Position numbers and translations under genes: made by a program
Source: SIAJ01 sp035258765
Lineage (GTDB): Bacteria; Planctomycetota; Planctomycetia; Gemmatales; Gemmataceae
Reading direction: 5' to 3'
NCBI GenBank assembly: GCA_035258765.1
Contig: DATFWZ010000438.1
Span: 1-6,876, forward strand
DNA: 6,876 bases
The notes under the pieces: model-generated
Told to the model about the DNA's origin: nothing
Seen by the model: only the letters and a program-made list of their open reading frames with translations
The model's database searches: none
Shown here: positions 1 to 5,786 of the stretch, in pieces
How the letters are laid out: each line of letters starts with the position of its first letter
Position numbering within the stretch: position 1 is the stretch's first letter

Positions 1-146
1 CCCGACCGAGTCCCGAGGGGGCGACACACTTCTCGGAGAGTATTGGTCCGCCGGGGTACCGGCCAGCGGTTGGGAGGCGTCAATTCCGGGGCCGACACCC
101 GGGATTACAAACTCCACCGGCCGGCGCCCGGACTGCCCAAACCATC
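1..146. other. Non-coding left edge downstream of the phosphatase gene
   Basis: GC-rich sequence after the stop codon of the trehalose phosphatase gene. I see no gene, and no hairpin followed by a T run that would make a convincing terminator for that gene. A short CCGGG/CCCGG inverted repeat lies around 86-106, but it is weak and has no T tract. Short open frames crossing this stretch have no recognisable protein content. Confidence 0.5.
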
Positions 147-926
147 TTACCGCACTTGCCCGCGCAGCCACGCCAGGAGCCAGCACACGTCGTCCGGCCC
201 GGCCACCTGGTACTTCGCGGCCGTTTCCGGCCCGGGGGTGACGCGAATAGTGATCCCGTCCGGCAGCGCGGCGAACGCCTCCTCGTCGGAGGTGTCGCCA
301 CCGACGTAAATCACCAGGGCGTCTGGGCGCCCGACGCGCCCAGCGATCCACCGGACGGCGGAGGCTTTGTCCCAGTACACGCGCGGGCGGATGTTGTAGG
401 CCAGCCGCCCGTTGGTCAGTACGAACGGGTGACTCAAACCCGCCAATACCATGTGCACGGCGCACCGGACGGCACAATGGAGCTCCGGGGCCACTCGCCG
501 GTAGTGTACGCTCACCGACAAGCCCTTGTCCTCGACCACCGCCCCGGGGAACTCATGCATCGGCTTGGCCAACGACTCGGCCAGGTTCGACACGACCGGG
601 GCGGCGCGGGCGACTTCCGGGTCCACGTGTTCGAACCCGGGGCCGGCGATCTCCAGGCCGTGGTTCCCGGCCGCGATCAGGCCCGCCACCGGGATCCGGT
701 CCCGCAAGTCGGACGCCGACCGCCCGCTGATGATAACGACGGTCACCCGTCCCGTGTCGGCCAGGCCGGCGAGGGACGCGCGCACGTCGTCCGCCAGCCC
801 GACCGCCCCCGGGTCCTCCGCCAGCGGGGCCAGAGTGCCGTCGAAGTCGCAGCACAACATGACATGGGGGGCGGCGCCGACTCGGGAGGCGATGTCGGCA
901 AGCGAGTCAAATAGGGGGACACTCAT
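147..926 (-). CDS. otsB: Trehalose-6-phosphate phosphatase (HAD superfamily)
   Basis: Removes the phosphate from trehalose-6-phosphate to give free trehalose, the second step of the OtsA-OtsB pathway; expected in the cytoplasm. The 259-residue protein, usual for the family, has the HAD motifs in order: DFDGTLAP with the nucleophile and acid D27 and D29, ISGRS with S67, the GNHGLE signature at 87-92, and GGDTSDEEAF at 209-218 with acidic metal ligands. The start at 926 is chosen because GGGAGG (937-932) lies 5 bases upstream; an open frame extends to 1004 but that part is translated 9-base repeat (GPMGPINPIG). The synthase gene lies 111 bases upstream on the same strand, so the two probably form one transcription unit. 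Nothing looks broken. Family and function are secure; in vivo substrate is inferred from the pairing. Confidence 0.94.
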   Translation of the reverse strand: MSVPLFDSLADIASRVGAAPHVMLCCDFDGTLAPLAEDPGAVGLADDVRASLAGLADTGRVTVVIISGRSASDLRDRIPVAGLIAAGNHGLEIAGPGFEHVDPEVARAAPVVSNLAESLAKPMHEFPGAVVEDKGLSVSVHYRRVAPELHCAVRCAVHMVLAGLSHPFVLTNGRLAYNIRPRVYWDKASAVRWIAGRVGRPDALVIYVGGDTSDEEAFAALPDGITIRVTPGPETAAKYQVAGPDDVCWLLAWLRGQVR

Positions 927-931
927 GCCAG

Positions 932-937
932 CCTCCC
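932..937 (-). promoter_or_regulatory. Ribosome binding site fixing the otsB start
   Basis: GGGAGG on the minus strand, 5 bases before the ATG at 926-924. It rules out the longer open frame starting at 1004. Confidence 0.75.
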
Positions 938-972
938 GCCGGTCAGGAGTCGGGGGTCGGGAGGGCAAATGA

Positions 973-1014
973 CCTATGGGATTTATAGGACCCATTGGTC
1001 CCATGGGACCTATG
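973..1014. repeat. Degenerate 9-base tandem repeat between otsA and otsB
   Basis: About four and two-thirds 9-base units: CCTATGGGA, TTTATAGGA, CCCATTGGT, CCCATGGGA, then CCTATG. The units are near-palindromic, so 997-1010 (GGTCCCATGGGACC) is a perfect 14-base palindrome and 985-1013 is an imperfect 29-base one. It is non-coding here, although both strands happen to be open and give GPMGP-type peptides. Units of this GGNCCTAT flavour are, to my recollection, frequent between planctomycete genes. Confidence 0.7.
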
Positions 1015-1037
1015 CCGACCGACCCCTCACCCCTGGC

Positions 1038-2582
1038 TCACGCCACCCACTCCGGCATCCGCCGGTACCCGTTCAGCGGCGTAACCGGCCCGCCGTTCGA
1101 CGGCGCCTGCTCCGGGAACTCGAACTTGGTCAACGCCGACAGGAACTTCCCAGCCCACCGGTACACGTTGTTCTCAGCCACTGCCTCCCGCATCTTTTGC
1201 ATCCGCCGCCGACGCTCTTCCTCCGGCATAGTGAGGGCGCGCCGGATCGCGTCCGCCAGCTCGTCCGCGGAGAACGGGTTCACCAACAGGGCCGAGGTCA
1301 GCTCCCGGGCCGCCCCGGTGAACCGGCTCAGCACCAGCGCCCCGTCCCCGTCGGTCCGGCTGGCCACGAACTCCTTGGCCACCAGGTTCATCCCGTCGTC
1401 CAGCGAGCTGACGACGCAGAATTTCGCCATCCGGTGCAGGGCCATCATTTCGGCCGGGCCGTACTGCCGCTTCAGGTACACCACCGGCCGCCAGTTTTCG
1501 TACCCCCACCTCCAGTTAATGTCCTCGACCAGCTGGTCGATCTCCGCGTCCACGTGCTGGTAGGCTGGGACGTGCGTGCGGCTCGGCACACCGATCTGGA
1601 CGAACGTCAGCCGCCCGCGGTAATCCGGGTGCTTCTCCAGGAACAGGTCGAGGGCGCGCATCCGCTCCGGGATTCCCTTGGTGTAGTCGATCCGGTCGAT
1701 GCCGATGCCGATGAACTCCTCGGGCAGACCGAGCTGGTGCCGCCACCGGTCGGCCGCGGCCGTCACGGCCGGGCCCTTCGCGTCCCGCTGGTGCGCCTCG
1801 TAGTCAATCGAAATCGGGAACGGCCGGACCACTGTCGTCTTCCCACCCCGGACGATCTCCAGCCGCTCGTAATCGACCTTCGCCTCCAGGGTCCGTTCCA
1901 CCGTCTCCAGGAAATACAGGCAGTGGCTGCGCAATTGGAAGCCGAGCAGGTCGTTCCCGAGGAGGCCGTCGAGCAGCTCCTCCTTCCACGGAAACGTCTC
2001 GAACGACTTCGGCCCGGGCCACGGGATGTGCCAGAACTGGGCGACGACCAGGTTGGCGTTGGCGGACTTGAGCATCCGCGGCAACAGGCCGTAGTGGTAG
2101 TCCTGGACGAAGACGAACGTCGGCTCGTCGCCGGCCTCTTCGAGGGTGGCCCGGGCAAACAGTTCATTGACCTCGCGGTAGACCGGCCAGTGCCGGGGGT
2201 CGAACACCGGGCGGGTAAACGCGGTGTGGCAGAGCGGCCAGAGCCCCTGGTTGGCCAGCCCGTTGTAGTACCCCTCCTCCTGCGGCTTGGTAAGGAAGAC
2301 GCGGCGGAGGACGTACTTCGGATCGCCCGGCGGGACGCCGAGGCGGCCGAACCGGTCGGCGGTCTTGCGGTCGGCCGACCCGGACCCGTGGGCGATCCAC
2401 TTGCCGCCGCAGGCGCGGAGGATCGGGTCGAGGGCGGAGACCATGCCCGAGACGGGGGGCAGGCACTCGATCCGGTTGCCGACGTACTGGTGCAGGTAAG
2501 GCTCGCGATTGGCGACAACGAAGAACTGGTGCCCGCGAAGGCGATCGCGGATTAACTCCTGGAGGGCGTCTTTGTTCCACAT
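1038..2582 (-). CDS. otsA: Trehalose-6-phosphate synthase, glycosyltransferase family 20
   Basis: Transfers glucose from a nucleotide sugar (UDP-glucose in the classical enzyme) to glucose-6-phosphate, making trehalose-6-phosphate. The 514-residue protein covers the full GT20 fold: N-terminal ANREPY (24-29) and SGMVSALDP (45-53), HGSG (65-68), YYNGLANQGLWPLCHT (105-120), VQDYHYGLLP (159-168), HIPWPGP (185-191), GIDRIDYTKG with R297 and K302 contacting sugar and phosphate in known OtsA structures, FVQIGVPSR (327-335) and SLDDGMNLVAKEF (393-405). The wording HGSG and FPIS in place of classical FPIG places it in a divergent GT20 clade I recall from Proteobacteria and planctomycetes. The start at 2582 is preferred over the ATG at 2591, because GGGAGG ends right against the latter and 9 bases before the former. 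otsB follows 111 bases downstream. A TTGACC at 2629-2624 could be a -35 box, but no clear -10 follows. Confidence 0.92.
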   Translation of the reverse strand: MWNKDALQELIRDRLRGHQFFVVANREPYLHQYVGNRIECLPPVSGMVSALDPILRACGGKWIAHGSGSADRKTADRFGRLGVPPGDPKYVLRRVFLTKPQEEGYYNGLANQGLWPLCHTAFTRPVFDPRHWPVYREVNELFARATLEEAGDEPTFVFVQDYHYGLLPRMLKSANANLVVAQFWHIPWPGPKSFETFPWKEELLDGLLGNDLLGFQLRSHCLYFLETVERTLEAKVDYERLEIVRGGKTTVVRPFPISIDYEAHQRDAKGPAVTAAADRWRHQLGLPEEFIGIGIDRIDYTKGIPERMRALDLFLEKHPDYRGRLTFVQIGVPSRTHVPAYQHVDAEIDQLVEDINWRWGYENWRPVVYLKRQYGPAEMMALHRMAKFCVVSSLDDGMNLVAKEFVASRTDGDGALVLSRFTGAARELTSALLVNPFSADELADAIRRALTMPEEERRRRMQKMREAVAENNVYRWAGKFLSALTKFEFPEQAPSNGGPVTPLNGYRRMPEWVA

Positions 2583-2591
2583 GTCAAACAT

Positions 2592-2597
2592 CCTCCC
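2592..2597 (-). promoter_or_regulatory. Ribosome binding site deciding the otsA start
   Basis: GGGAGG on the minus strand. It touches the ATG at 2591-2589 with no spacer, but sits 9 bases before the in-frame ATG at 2582-2580, so the downstream ATG is the likely start. The longer open frame from 2672 begins inside a terminator hairpin and is discounted. Confidence 0.65.
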
Positions 2598-2651
2598 GGG
2601 TCCGTGTCTGCCGGGCCGCCGAGGGTCAATCCATGTCCGGCCCGAAAGACG

Positions 2652-2681
2652 AAAATGGCCGGCGGGGTTCACCCGCCGGCC
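2652..2681 (-). terminator. Rho-independent-like terminator after the small secreted protein gene
   Basis: On the minus strand GGCCGGCGGG (2681-2672) and CCCGCCGGCC (2666-2657) form a perfect 10-base-pair stem with a 5-base loop, followed by ATTTTC. It lies about 50 bases after the stop codon of the secreted protein gene and about 70 bases before otsA, so it should separate that gene from the trehalose unit. The T run is short, hence moderate confidence. Confidence 0.7.
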
Positions 2682-2730
2682 GTCTGGGGAAATCCGTTCG
2701 CCGGGTTCGGCCAGCGGCCGATAGGCCGAC

Positions 2731-3039
2731 TCATTTCCTTGTCGCCTTCACCGAGCTTGCGACCAGTTTGTCCCCGTCCTTCTCGTAGCTGATTTGGACC
2801 ATGTCGTCCGACTGCAGATCTGCCAGCTTGGCCTCCTTGTCATTCACGAAGATCTTGGCATCCTTCCCGACGGTGATCGTCCAGTTCTTGCCCGTGTCGT
2901 CGGTCATGACGAACTCGTTCTTGTCCGCGGCCACGCTCTTGACCTTGCCCTTGGCGTCAATGGCGTAGGCTGAGACGGCGAGCGTGAACACGAAGGCCAG
3001 GGCGAGGACCGGGGCGAACCGACGCAGAATGCGGATCAC
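2731..3039 (-). CDS. Small secreted protein with a probable OB/beta-barrel-like domain
   Basis: No firm function. The 102-residue product starts with a classic signal peptide: basic IRILRR, a hydrophobic core PVLALAFVFTLAV, then a SAYA|ID cleavage site after residue 26. The mature part of about 76 residues is lysine- and aspartate-rich with alternating beta-like segments (KGKVKSVAADKNEFVMTDD, TITVGKDAKIFVN, AKLADLQSDDMVQISYE, KLVASSVKATRK). This matches small secreted proteins frequent in planctomycetes, resembling DUF5666-type OB folds, but that assignment is from memory of the pattern. The start is a GTG at 3039 because AGGGAGG (3054-3048) lies 8 bases upstream and the signal peptide begins exactly there; the open frame upstream of it has no protein-like character. 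A terminator follows. Likely periplasmic or exported. Confidence 0.77.
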   Translation of the reverse strand: MIRILRRFAPVLALAFVFTLAVSAYAIDAKGKVKSVAADKNEFVMTDDTGKNWTITVGKDAKIFVNDKEAKLADLQSDDMVQISYEKDGDKLVASSVKATRK

Positions 3040-3047
3040 GGTGCGTA

Positions 3048-3054
3048 CCTCCCT
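3048..3054 (-). promoter_or_regulatory. Strong ribosome binding site selecting a GTG start
   Basis: AGGGAGG on the minus strand, 8 bases before GTG 3039-3037. It overrides an upstream in-frame ATG at 3282 that would bury the signal peptide inside an 81-residue extension. Confidence 0.8.
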
Positions 3055-3221
3055 GAAAGAATGGAACAGCGTCAACCCGAGCGCCTCCACGCGAGGCGAC
3101 GGGGCTGCGCCGCGGCAGCCAGTCGAAGTCCATCCTGGACAGCTGGATAAAGTGCTTCCCTGCGCACACAGGAGCCGACCGGGTTCTTGATGTGGCGACC
3201 CGGCTCCGGGGGCCTTTTTTC

Positions 3222-3238
3222 TGGCACTCTTTGTGCCA
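3222..3238 (-). promoter_or_regulatory. Candidate sigma-54 (-24/-12) promoter, or a plain hairpin
   Basis: TGGCAC-N5-GTGCCA. Read on the minus strand, GG and GC fall 10 bases apart as in the sigma-54 consensus TGGCAC-N5-TTGC, with TTT in front. A transcript would start near 3212 and give the secreted protein gene a leader of about 170 bases. Because the site is a 6-base inverted repeat, it matches on the plus strand too, and could equally be a simple stem-loop. No activator site was recognised. Confidence 0.35.
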
Positions 3239-3487
3239 AACCCGCGGGCGAAATCGAACCGAATGTGCCGCTGGGTTCGCAATCCGGCGAGAGATCAGAG
3301 GTTACGCCACAAGACTTGTGACTGGTAACAAATCGGGCGAGAGCAACAGGAATGCGAGACGGGAACGAGATTTCCCATTCGTTCGGCAGTGCGATGCCCA
3401 ACAGTTGAACAGATTGCCGGTTAACCATTCGACTAACGAGCAACCTGACGGGAACTTGCGCCAAAGCGAAACCGGCATCGCGCCTTC

Positions 3488-3703
3488 CTATCGACCGAGC
3501 CGCCCTCTAATTCGCCACCCGAGCCCAGTCCCATCTGTACCCACCGTCGCCAATCCCTTGCCTTCCCCATCAAACGCCAACGCCGTCACCCGCGCATGAT
3601 CCGTAACAAACGTGTGCAGCCGTTCGCCGCTCGCGAGGTGCCAGACCGCGACCGGCGGTTGGAGCAAGAGCGCGGCTGCCAAGAACTGTCCAGATCGGAT
3701 CGC
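3488..3703 (-). pseudogene. Remnant of a WD40-repeat protein (last blades only)
   Basis: A 71-codon minus-strand stretch, closed by stops at both ends, reads like the C-terminal end of a WD40 beta-propeller: VAVWHLASGERLHTF, then ARVTALAFDGEGKGLATVG, then TDGTGLGWRI, the strand pattern (V.VW...SG..L..., V..LAF...G..LAT.G.DGT...WRI) seen in the many WD40 proteins of Gemmata-like planctomycetes. A full propeller needs about seven blades; here there are at most two, with a TGA (3706-3704) just upstream and no start or ribosome binding site. In a shifted frame DGVRLAVSAA at 3741-3712 may be one more strand, suggesting a frameshift as well. It ends against the start of the ATP-grasp gene, so a deletion or rearrangement probably joined them. 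Confidence 0.6.
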
Positions 3704-3745
3704 TCAATCGACGCCGCCGAGACCGCGAGCCGTACACCATCCCTC

Positions 3746-4777
3746 ATGCAAGTTGCCCTCCTGAGCGGCGGCGATGGCTGGCACATTCGCGACCTGATCC
3801 GGGCCGCGAACGAGCTCGGCCATGTCGCCGAACCGGTCGATTTTCGCCGCGTCGCGACCGCGGTGGCCACCTCCCCGCCTGGCACTGTAGGAAACGCCCT
3901 CCATGGCATTCCGGAAGGCGCTCACTGTCCCGGCGCGCTGGACCCGGATTCGATGGGCCCGGTGGATGGCGAGCGCCCTCCGGAACGCCACGGAGGGCGT
4001 TCTCTACTGGAGTTCGATGCCGTCATCGTCCGCACCATGCCCCTGGGGTCACTCGAACAGGTCGTCTTCCGCATGGACCTGCTCCACGCCCTGGCCGCCC
4101 GCGGCATCCCCGTCCTCAACCCGCCACGGGCCCTCGAAGTCTGTGTGGACAAATACCTCGCCCTCGTCCGCCTTGAGGCGGCCGGGCTGCGGGTGCCGGA
4201 AACGGTCGTCTGCCAGACCGCCGACGACGCCCTGGCCGCTTTCGACCGGCTGGGCCGCGACGTGGTCGTCAAGCCGCTGTTCGGGTCGGAGGGTCGCGGC
4301 ATGATCCGCGTCACTGACCCGGAACTCGCCTGGCGCACAATGCGGGCGATCGAGCGCACGCAATCGGTCCTCTACGTCCAGCGGTTCATCCCGCACCCGG
4401 GCTGGGACCTACGGGCGTTCGTGCTCAACGGCCGCGTGCTCGCGGCGGTGCGGCGCACGGCCGGCACCGACTGGCGGACGAACGTGGCCCAGGGGGCCAC
4501 GGCCGAGCCGGTCACGCTGACTCGCGAGCAGGAGGCGCTGGCGCTGCGCGCGTCCGAGGCCGTGGGAACGATTGCGGCCGGTGTCGATCTCTTGCCCGGG
4601 CCGGCGGGCGACTGGTACGTGATCGAGGTGAATGCGGTGCCCGGCTGGCGGGCCCTGGGGCCCGCGACCGGGGTCGACGTGGCGATCGAGATGATCCGGG
4701 CCGTGTGCGTGGACGCGCAGCGTGCGACTTGCTCCCTCTCCCCCGCTTCGGGGGAGAGGGTTGGGGTGATGGGTTAA
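3746..4777 (+). CDS. ATP-grasp ligase, RimK/MptN type, probable H4MPT-pathway enzyme, with in-frame repeat insert
   Basis: ATP-grasp enzymes of this type join a carboxylate to an amine; the archaeal relative MptN adds glutamate to tetrahydromethanopterin, but the exact substrate here is unproven. The 343-residue protein has an N-terminal VALLSGGDGWHIRDL, RTMPLGSLEQVVFRMD (96-111), the nucleotide-binding VVVKPLFGSEGRGM (173-186, K176), VQRFIPHPGWDLRAF (211-225), the R...N segment WRTNVAQG (243-250), and the metal-binding end D281 and EVNAVPG (E294, N296). Residues about 48-87 are foreign: they are translated from a palindromic element and interrupt the usual VDFRR...FDAVIVRTMP linker. Residues 329-343 are translated from a REP hairpin. 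Without these it would be about 290 residues, normal for the family. The ATG at 3746 starts the conserved region; it has no visible ribosome binding site. Its TAA overlaps a possible ATG (TAATG) of the next gene. Confidence 0.88.
   Translation: MQVALLSGGDGWHIRDLIRAANELGHVAEPVDFRRVATAVATSPPGTVGNALHGIPEGAHCPGALDPDSMGPVDGERPPERHGGRSLLEFDAVIVRTMPLGSLEQVVFRMDLLHALAARGIPVLNPPRALEVCVDKYLALVRLEAAGLRVPETVVCQTADDALAAFDRLGRDVVVKPLFGSEGRGMIRVTDPELAWRTMRAIERTQSVLYVQRFIPHPGWDLRAFVLNGRVLAAVRRTAGTDWRTNVAQGATAEPVTLTREQEALALRASEAVGTIAAGVDLLPGPAGDWYVIEVNAVPGWRALGPATGVDVAIEMIRAVCVDAQRATCSLSPASGERVGVMG
3887..4007. repeat. Palindromic element inserted in frame within the ATP-grasp gene
   Basis: Inverted arms of 37 bases (3887-3923 and 3971-4007) match at 32 positions around a 47-base GC-rich centre. 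All five mismatches are transitions; four would be G-U pairs in a minus-strand transcript and one in a plus-strand transcript. The right arm also folds on itself (GAACGCC 3983-3989 with GGCGTTC 3996-4002), so the unit is an inverted pair of hairpins. It is read through without a stop and gives about 40 residues rich in G, P, D and E, from VGNALHGIPEG to GRSL. CTG occurs on both sides (3885-3887, 4007-4009), too short to call a target duplication. Confidence 0.85.
4734..4760. repeat. REP-like hairpin, first copy, at the end of the ATP-grasp gene
   Basis: CCCTCTCCCCC (4734-4744), loop GCTTC, GGGGGAGAGGG (4750-4760): a perfect 11-base-pair stem followed by TTGGGGTGATGGG. It is the CTCCC..GGGAG(AGGG)TTGGGGTGA repeat widespread in high-GC bacteria. 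It encodes the last residues of the ATP-grasp protein (SLSPASGERVGVMG), and the tail of the repeat leads into the TAA stop. Confidence 0.85.
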
Positions 4778-4803
4778 TGCTCGTGGGGTCGGGAGACGGC
4801 CTT

Positions 4804-5709
4804 ATGTCGCGACCAGCCGAAGACCCCCCTCACCCCCGCCCGTCTCCCCCCGAAGCGGGGGGAGAGGGGAATTTGGCCGCCCACGTCCGTCAGGCCTGCG
4901 TCTGGGAGGTCACTGCCCGCAAGGCCGGGAACGTTCACCGCTCCGCGGACTTCGCGGACGTCACGCTTGACGATTTCCTGACCAGCGCCGATTTGGCCGC
5001 GCCGGAGTTCGGCCGGGCCGCCGACCGGCCGCTCGGCGAGACCATCCTCGCCGCGATTCGGGCCACCCGCGCCGTGGTCCGCACCAATACGAATCTCGGG
5101 ATCGTCCTGCTACTCGCCCCGCTGGCCAAAGTCCCCAATGGCGCCGACCTGCGGGCCGGTGTCGCGGAGGAGTTGAACCGCACCACGGTCGCGGACGCCC
5201 AGAACGTCTATGAAGCGATCCGCATCGCGGCGCCGGGCGGGCTGGGGAAGATTAAAGAACAAGACGTTCGCAACGCCCCGACCCTTCCGCTCCGCGACGT
5301 CATGGCCCTGGCCGCTGATCGCGACCTGGTCGCCCGACAGTATGCCAACGCGTTCGCCGACGTCTTCGAACTTGGCGTCCCGACTCTTCTCGGCGGGCTC
5401 AAGCGCTTCGGCCGAGTCGAACCGGCCGTCCAACACTGTCAGCTTACCTGGCTCGCGACGCATCCGGACTCGCTGATCATCCGCAAGCGCGGCCCGGAGG
5501 TGGCCGCCGAGGCGACCCGGCGGGCGAAGGCCGTGCTCGAGCTTGGAAGTGTCGGTACCGCGGCTGGACGGACCGGTTATGATGAACTGGACCGCTGGCT
5601 GCGGGCGGACGGTCACGCCCGCAACCCCGGGACGACCGCGGACCTCGTCACCGCCTGCCTGTTCGTGGCCCTGCGGCAGGATACGATGACCGCTGACACA
5701 CCCCTCTGA
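4804..5709 (+). CDS. CitG-like protein (triphosphoribosyl-dephospho-CoA synthase family), probable H4MPT-pathway member
   Basis: CitG/MdcB enzymes make the precursor of a CoA-like prosthetic group from ATP and dephospho-CoA; the divergent paralogues that travel with H4MPT genes are thought to act in pterin cofactor synthesis, with no reaction I can state. The 301-residue protein shows ARKAGNVHR (38-46; KPGN is the usual form, so P41 is A), TNTNLGIVLLLAPL (94-107), PGGLG (144-148), EQDV (152-155), RQYANAFADVF (178-188), HPDSLIIRKRG (220-230) and DGHARNPGTTADLVT (269-283). Conserved sequence begins only at about residue 24; residues about 7-23 (DPPHPRPSPPEAGGEG) are translated from a REP element. 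ATG 4804 is chosen for GGGAG 8 bases upstream (4791-4795); ATG 4777, overlapping the stop of the previous gene as TAATG, is the alternative. Ends 77 bases before the pterin synthase gene. Confidence 0.88.
   Translation: MSRPAEDPPHPRPSPPEAGGEGNLAAHVRQACVWEVTARKAGNVHRSADFADVTLDDFLTSADLAAPEFGRAADRPLGETILAAIRATRAVVRTNTNLGIVLLLAPLAKVPNGADLRAGVAEELNRTTVADAQNVYEAIRIAAPGGLGKIKEQDVRNAPTLPLRDVMALAADRDLVARQYANAFADVFELGVPTLLGGLKRFGRVEPAVQHCQLTWLATHPDSLIIRKRGPEVAAEATRRAKAVLELGSVGTAAGRTGYDELDRWLRADGHARNPGTTADLVTACLFVALRQDTMTADTPL
4822..4869. repeat. REP-like hairpin, second copy, inside the CitG-like gene
   Basis: Starts ACCCCCCTCACCCC and ends in a perfect 9-base-pair stem, TCTCCCCCC (4843-4851), loop GAAGC, GGGGGGAGA (4857-4865). 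It is the inverted counterpart of the copy at 4734-4760: the TTGGGGTGA tail of one faces the TCACCCC tail of the other. It is read in frame as the proline- and glycine-rich N-terminus of the CitG-like protein. Confidence 0.83.
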
Positions 5710-5784
5710 CAGTCCGCAGTTCCCAGTCCGCAGTCCCCTGTCGTGGTCGGGGACTGGAGACTGGGGACTGGGGACTGGGGACTG
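5710..5784. repeat. Inverted pair of heptanucleotide arrays before the pterin synthase gene
   Basis: Four 7-base units AGTCCGC, AGTTCCC, AGTCCGC, AGTCCCC (5711-5738), a 10-base loop (5739-5748), then five units in the opposite sense, GGGGACT, GGAGACT and three more GGGGACT (5749-5783). Facing units pair at 24 of 28 positions, making a long stem; the fifth right-hand unit is left over and sits 3 bases before the start codon. The unit equals the CCCCAGT-type heptamer known as STRR in filamentous cyanobacteria. Confidence 0.88.
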
Positions 5785-5786
5785 AG

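Larger units (their letters stand above)
3040..3487. other. Intergenic region without a recognisable gene
   Basis: About 450 bases upstream of the secreted protein gene, visibly less GC-rich than its neighbours from about 3240 on. Short open frames on both strands show no domain, signal peptide or ribosome binding site. Contents I can point to: a hairpin GGCTGC/GCAGCC at 3103-3120 that would lie in the leader of the secreted protein mRNA, a six-T run at 3215-3220 with no plus-strand gene before it, and the palindromic candidate sigma-54 site at 3222-3238. Confidence 0.55.

Noticed and set aside
156..914. Plus-strand open frame of 252 codons over otsB
   Set aside because: Antisense to the phosphatase gene, low-complexity composition, no motif; shadow.
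969..2555. Long plus-strand open frame of 528 codons over the otsA gene
   Set aside because: It lies antisense to a clear GT20 gene, is dominated by arginine, proline, valine and leucine without any domain, and has no ribosome binding site. It is a codon-bias shadow typical of high-GC DNA.
3178..3220. Plus-strand terminator ending in six Ts
   Set aside because: CCGGGT/ACCCGG could pair, but the stem is 6 bases, lies well before the T run, and no plus-strand gene precedes it.
3222..3238. CIRCE (HrcA) operator
   Set aside because: The CIRCE half-sites (TTAGCACTC/GAGTGCTAA with a 9-base spacer) do not match; only a GCAC core is shared and the spacer is 5.
3040..3282. N-terminal extension of the secreted protein to an upstream ATG
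   Set aside because: It would place 81 unremarkable residues before a clean signal peptide, while the GTG at 3039 has a strong ribosome binding site.
3596..3745. N-terminal extension of the ATP-grasp protein to ATG 3596
   Set aside because: The 50 extra residues are antisense to the WD40 remnant and unlike any ATP-grasp N-terminus; family similarity starts at the Met at 3746.
4777..4803. ATG 4777 as the preferred start of the CitG-like gene
   Set aside because: The TAATG overlap is attractive, but the following residues are non-conserved and ATG 4804 has the better ribosome binding site. Kept only as an alternative.
5711..5783. CRISPR array
   Set aside because: Units are 7 bases, contiguous, without spacers and inverted halfway; this is a heptamer tandem repeat.
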